Notes: a model not told the origin generated them from the sequence alone. Shown: positions 1 to 9,431, counted from the first letter of the stretch. The stretch: DNA of 64,000 nt from JABAQJ01 sp046327745 (GCA_046327745.1 JAXLXV010000008.1:124001-188000); one strand, 5' to 3'. Made by a program: numbers and translations.

Positions 1-450
1 TACCGTGGCATCGATAATCGCCAGCGCGGCTGGCTCTCCCCCAGAAAGCACAAAGTCTCCCAAAGACACTTCCTCGGTGGCCACGCCCTCGGCCACACGT
101 TGATCGACGTCCTTGTAATGACCGCAGAGGATCATCAATTCTTCACCCTCTGCATAACGACGCGCATGATCCTGGGAAAAAGTGACACCGCGCGGCGACA
201 GGAGAACAACCGGACCCTTGGGAGCCAAGGCGTCTACGGCCTCGAAGAAAGGCTCCGGCTTCATCACCATGCCCGAGCCCCCGCCGTACGGGTAGTCATC
301 CACCGTTCGATGCCGGTCGTGCGTGAAATCCCGGAGATCTACGATGCGATACTCCACGCCGCCGCTTGCCGCGGCTCGCGCGGGAATGCTCAGCGAGAGT
401 GGACCGGCGAAGAAGTCCGGAAAGATCGTCACCACGGTGATGCGCAGCAT
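1..450 (-). CDS. trmD: tRNA (guanine-N1-)-methyltransferase, partial
   Basis: N-terminal 150 residues of TrmD, which methylates G37 of tRNAs using S-adenosylmethionine and so prevents +1 frameshifting; the C-terminus lies beyond the left edge. The visible start is typical (MLRITVVTIFPDFF), followed by the family signatures DDYPYGGGSGMVMKPEP, LLSPRG, LCGHYKDVDQRV and SLGDFVLSGGEPAALAIIDA, which build the trefoil-knot AdoMet site. The ATG (450-448) shares one base with the TAA stop of rimM (TAATG), so translation is probably coupled. The order ffh-rpsP-rimM-trmD is the widely conserved ribosome-maturation operon. Confidence 0.95.
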   Translation of the reverse strand, partial: MLRITVVTIFPDFFAGPLSLSIPARAAASGGVEYRIVDLRDFTHDRHRTVDDYPYGGGSGMVMKPEPFFEAVDALAPKGPVVLLSPRGVTFSQDHARRYAEGEELMILCGHYKDVDQRVAEGVATEEVSLGDFVLSGGEPAALAIIDATV

Positions 451-1043
451 TACTCCAAGTATCCCTCGGGAAGCTCCAACACAATCCGTCGGTCAGCTGC
501 ATCCACGGCCTTCACAAAGGGCTCATGGTACGGAACCAGTACTTCCCTGCCGTCGCCACGTACCTCAAGCATCACGCCTTGAGGCAATTCAAACCATCCC
601 TCGACCGTACCAAGATCTACTCCCCCGCTGGTAACGACTCCCATGCCGATGAGGTCGTGAAGAAAGACCTCTTCCGCAGAGGGCGGTGGCACCTCTTCGA
701 GGGGCACAAACAAGAACCGATGCCGTAGCCGCTCAGCGGCATTTCGGTCGTTGATGCCTTCCAGCAGCATACGGCGACCTTCACCCAAAGGTGCCGCCGC
801 GACTATCCGACGCGCGTCTACAGCATCGGGCTCGGGACCGGCCGTTGCTCCCAGGAATATGCGACCGCCGGACGCGAGGACCGCGTCCGGCGAATCAGTG
901 AACAGTTGTACGGAGAGTTCGCCTCGAATCCCGTGCGCCCGGCGGATCTGCCCTACGATCGCGAGGGCGCTAAGCGGCGGAGCGGGAGGTTCGGAGATCG
1001 AAGGATCCGGGGCTTTCCCTTCCGCGCCGGTCCCCGGCTCCAT
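450..1043 (-). CDS. rimM: 16S rRNA processing protein RimM
   Basis: Ribosome maturation factor of 197 aa that helps assemble the 30S head by binding S19 and the nearby 16S rRNA. It has the N-terminal RimM barrel (VGQIRRAHGIRGELSVQ, residues about 28-45) and the C-terminal PRC-barrel (DLIGMGVVTSGGVDLGTVEG, ending VLVPYHEPFVKAVDAADRRI). The reading frame is open further upstream into rpsP, but the ATG at 1043 lies 7 bp after the rpsP stop and gives a normal length, so I chose it. The first 25 residues are a non-conserved Pro/Glu-rich leader. It lies between rpsP and trmD in one operon. Confidence 0.93.
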   Translation of the reverse strand: MEPGTGAEGKAPDPSISEPPAPPLSALAIVGQIRRAHGIRGELSVQLFTDSPDAVLASGGRIFLGATAGPEPDAVDARRIVAAAPLGEGRRMLLEGINDRNAAERLRHRFLFVPLEEVPPPSAEEVFLHDLIGMGVVTSGGVDLGTVEGWFELPQGVMLEVRGDGREVLVPYHEPFVKAVDAADRRIVLELPEGYLE

Positions 1044-1050
1044 GTGCCGA

Positions 1051-1371
1051 TCAGCCCTCGGCGGGCTTTTCAGCGAGTGGAACGGCCTTGGCCTGCAGCT
1101 TGGTGGCCAGTCGCGCTTCATGACGGGCCTTCAGCATTCCCGCGCGTCGCAGGATCGATCGCACCGTGTCCGAGGGCTGTGCCCCGTTGTCCAGCCAGTG
1201 GGTGACGCGCTCGGCGTTGAACGACACCGGGCTCGCCGCTCCACCGCGGGGCGCGTACTGACCGACGATTTCGATGAAACGACCATCGCGCGGGCTCTTG
1301 GAGTCGGCGACGACGATGCGATAGATCGGCTGCTTCTTGCGGCCGATACGACGAAGACGAATGCGAACCAT
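1051..1371 (-). CDS. rpsP: 30S ribosomal protein S16
   Basis: Ribosomal protein S16, 106 aa, needed for 30S assembly. The start MVRIRLRRIGRKKQPIYRIV and the following ADSKSPRDGRFIEIVGQYAP are diagnostic. The tail after about residue 85 is a charged extension seen in many S16 proteins. A purine-rich GAGGAAC lies about 8 bases before the ATG. It is transcribed after ffh, 130 bp downstream, and leads into rimM and trmD. Confidence 0.97.
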   Translation of the reverse strand: MVRIRLRRIGRKKQPIYRIVVADSKSPRDGRFIEIVGQYAPRGGAASPVSFNAERVTHWLDNGAQPSDTVRSILRRAGMLKARHEARLATKLQAKAVPLAEKPAEG

Positions 1372-1466
1372 CGGTACAGTTCCTCGTTAGGTGGGGATTT
1401 CGACGTGCGTGTGACGCGCGGGCTTCTCGCGACCGCCGGGAGGTCCGGGGCGCACCCGTTGAAACT

Positions 1467-1490
1467 CACGACCCGAAGAAATGGGTCGTG
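1467..1490 (-). terminator. perfect hairpin between ffh and rpsP
   Basis: Perfect 8-bp inverted repeat (CACGACCC / GGGTCGTG) with an 8-nt loop, starting just after the ffh stop codon. No T-run follows on the minus strand, so it is either a weak terminator or an mRNA-processing or attenuation structure that lowers ffh/rpsP co-transcription. I see no other element in this 130-bp gap. Confidence 0.45.
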
Positions 1491-1501
1491 GGGACCCTAA
1501 T

Positions 1502-2839
1502 TTAACGCATTCCGCCCCCAAACAGGCCCGGCGGCATGCCAAATCGACCCCCGGAGGACGCTTTTTTCATCATTTTCTGCATGTCCCGGAACTGGTCCAG
1601 CAGGCGGTTGACCTCACTGATGGGCCGACCGCTCCCCTTGGCCACCCGCGCCCGACGCGATCCGTTGAGGATCCCGGGCGTCTTTCGCTCCTGGGGCGTC
1701 ATCGAAAGGACGATCGCTTCGATGTGCTTGATCCGTTTGGGGTCCAGGTTCGCCTGCTTGAGCATTTTGGCGTTGACACCTGGCAGCATTTTCAGGACGC
1801 CTTCCAGCGGCCCGAGTTTCTGCATCTGCTTCATGGCCGTCAGGAAGTCGTTCAAATCCACGCCCTCCTTCTTGACCTTTTTCTCCAGCTTCTTCGCTTC
1901 GGCGACGTCGAACGCCTCCTGCGCTTTTTCCACCAACGACAGCACGTCGCCCATTTGCAGAATGCGGCCGGCCATGCGCTCGGGATGGAATTCTTCCAAC
2001 GCCTCCGGCTTCTCGCCCACGCCGATGTACTTGATGGGCTTGCGAGTGGCTCCGTAGATCGAAAGAGCCGCCCCACCGCGCGCATCGCCGTCCATCTTGG
2101 TCAGCACGACTCCGGTGATGCCTAACGCGTCATTGAATCCCTGGGCGATCTTGACGGCATCCTGCCCCGTCATGCCGTCGGCTACGAGCAGGATCTCGTC
2201 CGGATGCACGGCCTCCTTCAACCGGACCAGCTCCTTCATCATGTCGTCGTCGATCTGCAGGCGGCCAGCGGTGTCGAGGATGACGACACGATCGCGCGCG
2301 CGCTTGGCGTCTTCGATGCCGGCGCGGGCAATACGAATGACGTCCTTGGTGCCCCGGTCGGAGTAGACGGGCACTTCCAGCTGCGTGCCTAACGTCTCCA
2401 ACTGATCGATGGCCGCCGGGCGGTAGACGTCCGCGGCGACCAGTCGTGTGGGTCGGCCTTCGGACTTGAGTCGACGCGCCAGCTTGGCCGACGTGGTGGT
2501 TTTTCCGGACCCCTGCAGACCGACCATCATGACAATGGTGGGCGGGACGGTGGAGAGCTTCAGCGCCTCCCGGCGCTCGCCCAACATGCCGGAAAGCTCG
2601 TCGTGGACGATCTTGACGAGTTGCTGTGCCGGTTGGACCGTCCGCAGCGCCGACACGCCGATCGCCTTTTTCTCGACGCGCTCGAGGAATTCACGGGTGA
2701 GCTGGAACGAAACGTCAGCTTCCAACAGGACGCGACGAATCTCGCGAAGCCCCTCTTTGATATCGGCGTCGGTAAGGACGCCGCGACCGCGGAGCTTGGC
2801 GAAGACGCCGGAGATTTTCTCTGAGAGTTCGTCGAACAT
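1502..2839 (-). CDS. ffh: signal recognition particle protein Ffh
   Basis: SRP54 GTPase, 445 aa, which binds 4.5S RNA and signal sequences and delivers ribosomes to FtsY at the membrane. N domain about 1-85; G domain with Walker A GLQGSGKTT (about residue 107), DTAGRLQIDDDMM and TKMDGDARGG; Met-rich M domain from about 300, with MKQMQKLGPLEGVLKMLPG and GSRRARVAKGSG (the RNA-binding helix-turn-helix). It ends in a short Met/Gly-rich tail. The ATG at 2839 gives the standard N-terminus MFDELSEKISGVFAKLRG. First gene of the block leading to rpsP-rimM-trmD. Confidence 0.97.
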   Translation of the reverse strand: MFDELSEKISGVFAKLRGRGVLTDADIKEGLREIRRVLLEADVSFQLTREFLERVEKKAIGVSALRTVQPAQQLVKIVHDELSGMLGERREALKLSTVPPTIVMMVGLQGSGKTTTSAKLARRLKSEGRPTRLVAADVYRPAAIDQLETLGTQLEVPVYSDRGTKDVIRIARAGIEDAKRARDRVVILDTAGRLQIDDDMMKELVRLKEAVHPDEILLVADGMTGQDAVKIAQGFNDALGITGVVLTKMDGDARGGAALSIYGATRKPIKYIGVGEKPEALEEFHPERMAGRILQMGDVLSLVEKAQEAFDVAEAKKLEKKVKKEGVDLNDFLTAMKQMQKLGPLEGVLKMLPGVNAKMLKQANLDPKRIKHIEAIVLSMTPQERKTPGILNGSRRARVAKGSGRPISEVNRLLDQFRDMQKMMKKASSGGRFGMPPGLFGGGMR

Positions 2840-3194
2840 AAGAGCCGGGAAGAATACCTAAGTGCCCGCGCGATTCCAAGTTAGCATCTAGCCGGGTGGT
2901 GGGTCAGACACACGACCTCTCGCCTAGGTAGCGGGCCACCCACGACCCCATCATCGGCCAGTGGCTCGATCGGCGCGCTACCGGCCACACTCATCGGCCT
3001 AACGACTGCCCCGTCCCCCGACATTGGTGCGCACAAGAGTGCGTAACCGGTTCCGTTTGCGGTTCGGGCCGGGACCCTCTAGGTCGAGACGCAGCTTAGG
3101 CTTATCTTTTGGCGCCCCTCCGGTTTCGCCGTGGCGTCACGGCCTGAGGGCCACAGAAGCGCGACAGCCATTCACCAGACGCCCTCGCTACGCG

Positions 3195-5660
3195 ATGCCC
3201 CGTCCACAACGCCGCGACGAAATCCTCGGTCAGGAGCTGCCGCCGACCCTGCCTTTGATGGCACTTCGCTCGACGATCGTGTATCCGCTGGGAACGATCG
3301 CGGTGCAGATGGGGGCTCCCGAGAATCTCGCCCTCCTGCGCGACAATGAAGAGCCAGGTCTCATCGTCGCCCTCGTGGTCGCCAGCGGCGACCTGGATGA
3401 GGCCATCGACACTGAGAAGTTCATTGGCCGGGTTGGCGTCGCCGCCCGCGTGCACGAGCGGATCAACCTGCCGGGCGACACGGTCCAGATCACGTTGCAG
3501 GGCCTGCGGCGCATCACGATCGAGTCGGTGGAGCAGGTGGAGCCGTACGCTATCGCCGGCGTTCGGGCGGCCAAGGAATCACTCGCCGAACCGAACGAGC
3601 TAGACGACTTGGTGGCCCGCATTGTTGCAGCTGCAGAGACATTGGCCGACCTGGTGGAACGCATCCCGGACGAGGTCCCGCAGATCCTGAAGATGAATAT
3701 CTCGGATCCTGGGCGCTTTGCGGACCTGGCGGCCACGAACATGAACTTCCGCATCTCGGACAAGGACGAGGTGCTGCAACGGCTGGACGTGGGACAACGC
3801 CTCCGTTTCATCCTGTCGCGGCTGGAGCGTGAAGTGGCTCGCGCCCGCGTCATGGAGGACGTGAAGAAGCAGACGGAGGTCAAGATTGAGCAGCACCAAC
3901 GGGAGTTCTACCTGCGGCAGCAGCTGCGGGCGATCCAGGCGGAACTGGGGGAAACCGACCCCGGCGAAAAGGAAGCAGTGGAGCTGCTCAAGAAAATTGA
4001 CGACGCGAAGCTTCCAGAACGCGTCGGCCAAGAAGCACGGCGAGAAACCGAACGGCTGAAGATGCTGTCGCCGGCCTCCAGTGAGTATCAGGTGATCCGC
4101 ACGTACCTGGACTGGATCCTGTCACTGCCCTGGCACAAGCGATCCGGCGATGACCTGATTGAGCTGAAGAAGGTGGAGGAGCTGCTGGACAACCGGCACT
4201 ACGGGTTGTCCGAGGCCAAGGAGCGCATCGTGGAGTTTTTAGCGGTGCGCAAGTTGCGCGGCGGGGATCCGCACGGACCGATCCTTTGTTTTGTCGGACC
4301 GCCGGGGACGGGCAAGACATCGTTAGGCGAGGCGATCGCCAAGTCGATCGGCCGGTCGTTTTATCGCATTGCCGTGGGCGGCGTGCGTGACGAAGCCGAA
4401 ATTCGCGGACACCGCCGGACGTACGTCGGCGCCATGCCGGGCTTGTTGATCCAGGCGCTCCGCCGAGTGGGTTTGCGCGATCCTGTCCTCATGATCGACG
4501 AGATCGACAAGATGTCCGGTGGGGGATCCGCTGGCGATCCGACGGCTGCCATGCTCGAAGTGCTGGACCCGTCGCAGAACCACGACTTTGTCGACCATTA
4601 CCTCAACCTGCCGTTTGACCTGTCGAGCACCCTGTTCATCTGTACCGCGAACAACCTGTTTGATATTCCGGCTCCGCTGCGCGACCGTCTGGAGGTCATT
4701 CGCATTGCCGGCTATACGCAGGAAGAGAAAGTCGAGATTGCGTGGCGATACCTGCTCCCCCGGCTGCTCGAGGAGCACGGCATCACCGACAAGGACATCC
4801 AGTTCACGGATGAGGTTCTCGGTTTCATTTCCAGTCGATACTCACGGGAGGCTGGGCTGCGGAATTTCGAGCGAAACTTGGCCTCGCTCATGCGCAAGCG
4901 CGCCCGAAAGAAGGCGGATGGAGAGGAAGGCGCGTGGGTCATCGATAACGAGCGCGTTGAGGAGATTCTTGGAGCGCCTCGTTACGCCGCCGAAGAAGCC
5001 GAGAAGGAGCCAGAGGTCGGTGCGGTGACGGGACTGGCCTGGACGTCTACCGGTGGTGATCTCATGACCATCGAGGCGATTCGCATGACCGGCTCGGGGA
5101 AGATGACGGTCACGGGACAACTGGGTGACGTGATGCGTGAGTCGGTGGACGCCGCCCACTCCTATGTCAGGTCACGGGCAGAGTCGTTAGGCATCGCGCC
5201 GACGTCGTTCAAGGAACACGACCTGCACATTCACTTTCCGGCGGGTTCGATACCCAAGGACGGCCCGAGCGCCGGTGTCGCGGTCACCCTGGCGGTGGCC
5301 AGTGTGCTGAGTGGGCGGCCGGTGCGTCGCGACCTGGCCATGACCGGCGAGGTCACGCTGCGGGGGCGCGTGCTGGAAATTGGTGGCGTGAAGGAAAAGA
5401 CATTGGCCGCGTATCGCGCGGGACTTCGTCAGGTCATCATGCCGTCGGGCAACCAGAAGGACCTGCGCGACATTCCCGAGGAGGTGCGGGCGCACATGGC
5501 CTTCACGTTTGTCAGCACGATGGAAGAGGTGTTTCGTTTGGCGCTGCTGGAAAAGGCCAGCGGGACGCCGGCCGACCTTCCGCCCACGGCTGGCGCGGAA
5601 CGGCCGCCGCTCTCCGTGGAACCACCACCGGCCGATGAGCGCGGAGAAGCCAGCGCCTAA
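3195..5660 (+). CDS. lon: ATP-dependent protease La (Lon)
   Basis: Cytoplasmic AAA+ serine protease of 821 aa. N-terminal substrate-binding domain (PLMALRSTIVYPLG onward, about 15-220), a coiled coil (about 215-290), Walker A GPPGTGKTS near residue 369, Walker B VLMIDEIDKM near 430, and a C-terminal protease domain with the catalytic Ser692 in KDGPSAGV and the Lys in GGVKEK (733-735). The open frame continues 57 codons upstream, but that stretch is Arg-rich and unlike Lon, so I take the ATG at 3195; no clear Shine-Dalgarno is visible. The TAA stop lies inside a copy of the CCTAACG heptamer. The convergent DUF445 gene ends 3 bp further on. Confidence 0.95.
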   Translation: MPRPQRRDEILGQELPPTLPLMALRSTIVYPLGTIAVQMGAPENLALLRDNEEPGLIVALVVASGDLDEAIDTEKFIGRVGVAARVHERINLPGDTVQITLQGLRRITIESVEQVEPYAIAGVRAAKESLAEPNELDDLVARIVAAAETLADLVERIPDEVPQILKMNISDPGRFADLAATNMNFRISDKDEVLQRLDVGQRLRFILSRLEREVARARVMEDVKKQTEVKIEQHQREFYLRQQLRAIQAELGETDPGEKEAVELLKKIDDAKLPERVGQEARRETERLKMLSPASSEYQVIRTYLDWILSLPWHKRSGDDLIELKKVEELLDNRHYGLSEAKERIVEFLAVRKLRGGDPHGPILCFVGPPGTGKTSLGEAIAKSIGRSFYRIAVGGVRDEAEIRGHRRTYVGAMPGLLIQALRRVGLRDPVLMIDEIDKMSGGGSAGDPTAAMLEVLDPSQNHDFVDHYLNLPFDLSSTLFICTANNLFDIPAPLRDRLEVIRIAGYTQEEKVEIAWRYLLPRLLEEHGITDKDIQFTDEVLGFISSRYSREAGLRNFERNLASLMRKRARKKADGEEGAWVIDNERVEEILGAPRYAAEEAEKEPEVGAVTGLAWTSTGGDLMTIEAIRMTGSGKMTVTGQLGDVMRESVDAAHSYVRSRAESLGIAPTSFKEHDLHIHFPAGSIPKDGPSAGVAVTLAVASVLSGRPVRRDLAMTGEVTLRGRVLEIGGVKEKTLAAYRAGLRQVIMPSGNQKDLRDIPEEVRAHMAFTFVSTMEEVFRLALLEKASGTPADLPPTAGAERPPLSVEPPPADERGEASA

Positions 5661-5663
5661 CGA

Positions 5664-6998
5664 CTAGAAGAGGCGCTGCAAGGAGTAGAGGACCAGGCCG
5701 GCGAGACCGCCAACCAACGTGCCGTTGATCCGAATGAACTGCAGGTCTCGTCCGATCGCCAGCTCAATCCGATACGATGTGGCCTTGGGATCCCACTGCC
5801 GCACGGTGTGGGCGATCAGTTCGGCAACTTCCGTCTCGTAGCGCTTCACCACCGACACGACAGCATCGGTAATCCAGTCGTCCACCTTGGCCATGAGCAG
5901 TGGATCGCTCAACATGGCCTCGCCCATGGCGCCGAGGGAACGCTGGATCGCTTCCGGGTTGAAGCCGTCGGGATCTTCCGCGTGCCGGGCAATCGTGGCC
6001 TTGGCATCTGACCACAGGGAAGCGGAGAAGGCGCGCACGGCGTCGGCGCTCAGCACTTCCTCCTTGATTTGTTCGGCCTTCAGGATCACCTCGGGTGACG
6101 CCTGCAACCGCACAATGAATTCGTCGAGTGCCAAGTCAAAACGCTGACGGAGCGGGTGATTCGGGTCGTTGTGCACGTCCGTCATTGTCCGCTCCAACGC
6201 ACCGACGATCTTCTTGGCGATCCGATCGTCGATCGCCCCAGGAATCCACCACGGACTCTCTGACTCGACGCGCTCGCGGATGAGGTCCTGGTTCTCGCTG
6301 ATCCCCTTGGCCACCAGGCGGATGGCATCGTCTAGCAGCACTTGATGCCGGTTACCAGCGGTCAGCACCGACAACATCCGCCCCAACATCGGCGCAACGT
6401 GGGTGCGACGGACGCGTTCCAGCAGCGCGTGGCCGATCATGCCTTGCACGTCGTCGTCGCGCAGCACATTCGCCCCCGCCGACAAGGCCTTGGCGATCTG
6501 CCGTGCGATGGCCCGTCCGCTGGCCGGATCCATCATCCAGTGCGCGATCTTCTCCGCTGGACGCAGCGCCGCCAGCCGATGGGCGACGACGTCCCGGTTG
6601 AGGAAATTCCTCTGGACGAACTGGCCCAAGGTCACGCCCACCCGATCCTTGCGTGAAGGAATGATCGCGGTGTGGGGGATCGGAATGCCTAACGGGTGCT
6701 TGAACAGGGCGGTCACCGCGAACCAATCGGCCAGGCCGCCGATCATGGCTGCTTCGGCCGTAGCACGCACGAAGCCGAGCCATGGGTAGGCAGGTTCAAG
6801 CAATCGCGCGACGATGAAGATCACGGTGGACAGGATCAGGAGACCCGTCGCCCATCGCTTCATGCGGTTCAGCCGGGCCAGCCGCTCTGCCTCATCTTCC
6901 GGCCGGATCGGTTGCGGCTGGTTGAGGGCAGCCGGTGTTGGGGTCACCGGCTGGCCGGGCGGGCCGGCGCGCACACTCACCTGGGTGGAGGAACTCAC
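5664..6998 (-). CDS. DUF445 family inner-membrane protein
   Basis: 444-aa protein of the DUF445 (YjiN-like) family, of unknown biochemical role. A Pro/Gln-rich N-terminus is followed by a membrane segment (WATGLLILSTVIFIVARLL, about 50-68), then the family signature RATAEAAMIGGLADWFAV and TALFKHPLGIPIPHTAIIP. A long helical region follows, and the C-terminus has a second hydrophobic stretch (NGTLVGGLAGLVLYSLQRLF), so both ends probably sit at the inner membrane. It starts with GTG one base after the TAA of the upstream metalloprotease-like gene, so it is the last gene of that operon. Confidence 0.88.
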   Translation of the reverse strand: MSSSTQVSVRAGPPGQPVTPTPAALNQPQPIRPEDEAERLARLNRMKRWATGLLILSTVIFIVARLLEPAYPWLGFVRATAEAAMIGGLADWFAVTALFKHPLGIPIPHTAIIPSRKDRVGVTLGQFVQRNFLNRDVVAHRLAALRPAEKIAHWMMDPASGRAIARQIAKALSAGANVLRDDDVQGMIGHALLERVRRTHVAPMLGRMLSVLTAGNRHQVLLDDAIRLVAKGISENQDLIRERVESESPWWIPGAIDDRIAKKIVGALERTMTDVHNDPNHPLRQRFDLALDEFIVRLQASPEVILKAEQIKEEVLSADAVRAFSASLWSDAKATIARHAEDPDGFNPEAIQRSLGAMGEAMLSDPLLMAKVDDWITDAVVSVVKRYETEVAELIAHTVRQWDPKATSYRIELAIGRDLQFIRINGTLVGGLAGLVLYSLQRLF

Positions 6999-6999
6999 C

Positions 7000-8262
7000 T
7001 TACTGCTGCAGGGTCACCTTTTGCAGGTTCAACAGGTCGATGCTGGTGCCGGCCGGCACGTCGACAAACATCACGGTGGGTCGGCCATCGACTTCGCCGG
7101 TCGAAATGGCAATCGTGCGGCCAGGGATGCCGTACGTGCGACGCTGCTGTGATGCGCCCTGCGGGCGCATGGTACCGTATCGCTTCAGGAGTCCCGTGTC
7201 GAGCAGGTCGACAAACTCGGCGGCGTCGATGGAGGAATCCCACACCGACACCCAAACGATCGCGTCACCGCGCCCCGTGTCGATCAACATGTACCGATCC
7301 CCATCCCAACCGGCGGCGCCGCGCACCGCACCGTTCTGGTCCTTCAGGTATTCGTACAAGAGCAAGCGGGTTTCGAACTCGCCCAAGCCATTCTCGAAGA
7401 CCTTCTTGCCACTGGTCGGCGCAGGGAGCGTGACCGTGGTGGGATCATCGACCGCATCGCCGAAGAAACGATCCTCGTGCATCACCTGCTCGGTCGATGC
7501 CGGCAAGCGAGAAAACGGCGCCTGATCGGGAAAGTGACTCTTGAAGCGCTTCACGAATTCGGCACCACTGAGATATGGAAAGAGCAACGTCTCCTGTAGC
7601 ACCAGCGGAGCCGCGGCAAACATCGGCATGGAACTCTGCGACTCACGTATGAGCTGACGAACGCGGTCCCAGCCTCCCGGCAACGACGACGCCAGGTTGA
7701 TGCCGCCCAATTGCTCAAGTGTGGCCTGACCTTCAATCACCGCCTGGGCCGCCACCTGCCGATCGTTATCCGTGCGCGACTTCTGCAGGGAATCCAGGTT
7801 GATGTACTGGTCCTGCAGTGCGTGGACCAACTCGTGCTGCACCGTGATGTCGATGATCTCCTTGGACGCGCCCTTGACCACGTATAGCGTCTTGGCCGAC
7901 GGGTCGTAGTACCCCGCCACTTGTTCGGTCAGGAGGTCGAGCATGAACTTCTTCAGGTTCAACGTGTCCGGCAGCAACCCCAGTCGCTTGTAGGACCGTT
8001 CCGTCGCCGTGATCTCGGCATCGGGAAGCTCGGTGGCGAAGCGCTGTTCCAGAAACGTGCGCACCTCGTCGCGCGTGCGCTCCTCCAGCTTCGGAGGACT
8101 CTTGAACGTGAGTCCGGTCGATCGTTCGAGCTTGGGAACCGCGTTGGCGACTTCGCTCGCGTATGGTCCCGCGTTCCCCGCCGCCTTCGTGTCGCCTTTG
8201 CACGAAAGCGAGACAACGGCAGTGAGTGCGATCGTCAGACGGACTGCAGCGATTCGATCCAT
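7000..8262 (-). CDS. secreted HExxH (putative metallopeptidase) protein
   Basis: 420-aa exported protein. A hydrophobic N-terminus (RLTIALTAVVSLSC) looks like a signal peptide with a poor lipobox. The central VQHELVHALQDQY (about 140-153) is a HExxH zinc-site signature, and a downstream AVIEGQATLEQ could provide the third ligand (Glu). This resembles the gluzincin arrangement, but I do not recognise a named family, so peptidase activity is inferred. Its first 28 bp overlap the end of the Clp-like ATPase gene, and it reads into the DUF445 gene. Co-expression with an AAA+ ATPase and a membrane protein suggests an envelope-maintenance unit. Confidence 0.75.
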   Translation of the reverse strand: MDRIAAVRLTIALTAVVSLSCKGDTKAAGNAGPYASEVANAVPKLERSTGLTFKSPPKLEERTRDEVRTFLEQRFATELPDAEITATERSYKRLGLLPDTLNLKKFMLDLLTEQVAGYYDPSAKTLYVVKGASKEIIDITVQHELVHALQDQYINLDSLQKSRTDNDRQVAAQAVIEGQATLEQLGGINLASSLPGGWDRVRQLIRESQSSMPMFAAAPLVLQETLLFPYLSGAEFVKRFKSHFPDQAPFSRLPASTEQVMHEDRFFGDAVDDPTTVTLPAPTSGKKVFENGLGEFETRLLLYEYLKDQNGAVRGAAGWDGDRYMLIDTGRGDAIVWVSVWDSSIDAAEFVDLLDTGLLKRYGTMRPQGASQQRRTYGIPGRTIAISTGEVDGRPTVMFVDVPAGTSIDLLNLQKVTLQQ

Positions 8263-9431
8263 GTGACCTGGTGTCCGGTGGCAACGGCGACCACTCGCGC
8301 AATATCGGCGCCGCGAACGACGACGCCCTGCGTGAGGAGGTGGTCGCGCAAGGAGGCATCGAGGCTCGCCAACTCGTCGGCCAGCGATGGCGGAGGGGCA
8401 ACGGGAGGCTGCGGCGGACGCGGTTCGGATGGACGAGAAGGCCGCGTGCTCTGAGGCGCGGGGCCACCCACAAAGATCGCCTCAATCTCGGCGCCGAGTC
8501 GCTCCAAAGCGGCCATGCCGTCGCGGGCGAATGTTTCCACCTCGTCCGGGCGTTGATCATCAGCACGATGACGCGGTGCTTCGCCCTGGCGCGCCAGTTG
8601 GCGAAGCAACTCACGGCGCCTAACGATCAATCGCTCGGTATCCACCGTGTACTGCACCCCCGCCTGCAGGTGCGCACAGGCCTCGTCCAGCGCATCGATC
8701 GCCCGGTCGGGACGGCGTCGATCCGTTTGATGCTCGTCGGTGATGGCAATGGCAGCGCGAATCGCCTCCTCGGAGATCACCACGTTGTGGTGGCGTTCCA
8801 GCCGAAGGCGGCGCGCGTTCAGTATCTCCGCCGTCTGTTCGGCCGAGAGTTCGTTGACCAGCACGCGCTGGAAGCGCCGCTCGAGTGCCGGATCTCCGCA
8901 AATCCAACGCTCGTACTCCTCGCTGGTGGTGGCCCCGATCACCCGGAAGTCGCCGCGAACCAGCGCTGGCTTGAGCATGTTGGCCGCATCCATCGCGACG
9001 CCAATCGCCGTGCCTTGGCCAATGAGGTTGTGCAGTTCATCAACGAACAGGATCACGTCCGGATCGGCGCTCACTTCGGCGACCAGCGCGCGAATGCGTT
9101 CCTCATACTGGCCGCGATAAGACGTGCCGGCGAGGAGAGACACATGGTCTAGGGCGAGCACTCGAGCACTTCGCAGTGCCAACGGCACGTTACCGCCACC
9201 ACTCAGGCGCTGGGCCAGCCCCTCGGCAATCGCCGTCTTTCCAACCCCCGCTGGACCGACCAGCGCGGGGTTGTTCTTGCCATGGCGCAGCAAAATGTCG
9301 ATGACCCGCGAGATTTCCTCATCGCGACAGCGTACCGGCTCCAACCGCTCGGCGCGGGCGTCGGCGGTCAGGTCGCGCGTCAGTTGCGCGAGAACCCCAC
9401 TCAGGGGACGAGAGAGATCGTCTTCGCTCAC
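8235..9431 (-). CDS. shortened ClpA/ClpB-like AAA+ ATPase (D1 module only)
   Basis: 398 aa. Residues about 25-290 match the first AAA module of ClpA/ClpB: RLEPVRCRDEEISRVIDIL, Walker A GPAGVGKTA, pore-loop-like SLLAGTSYRGQYEERI, Walker B ILFVDELHNLIG, sensor VIGATTSEEYERWI and the arginine-finger region DPALERRFQRV. A Pro/Arg-rich linker (about 325-350) follows, then LDASLRDHLLTQ and GADIARVVAVATGHQVTWIESL, which resembles the ClpB connector just before D2. The N-terminal Clp domain, most of the middle domain and the whole D2 motor are missing. The GTG start overlaps the stop of the prepilin peptidase gene (GTGA). Confidence 0.8.
   Translation of the reverse strand: MSEDDLSRPLSGVLAQLTRDLTADARAERLEPVRCRDEEISRVIDILLRHGKNNPALVGPAGVGKTAIAEGLAQRLSGGGNVPLALRSARVLALDHVSLLAGTSYRGQYEERIRALVAEVSADPDVILFVDELHNLIGQGTAIGVAMDAANMLKPALVRGDFRVIGATTSEEYERWICGDPALERRFQRVLVNELSAEQTAEILNARRLRLERHHNVVISEEAIRAAIAITDEHQTDRRRPDRAIDALDEACAHLQAGVQYTVDTERLIVRRRELLRQLARQGEAPRHRADDQRPDEVETFARDGMAALERLGAEIEAIFVGGPAPQSTRPSRPSEPRPPQPPVAPPPSLADELASLDASLRDHLLTQGVVVRGADIARVVAVATGHQVTWIESLQSV

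Noticed and set aside
3024..3194. Upstream extension of lon by 57 codons
   Set aside because: Arg/Pro-rich, unlike any Lon N-terminus; ATG 3195 gives the standard length.
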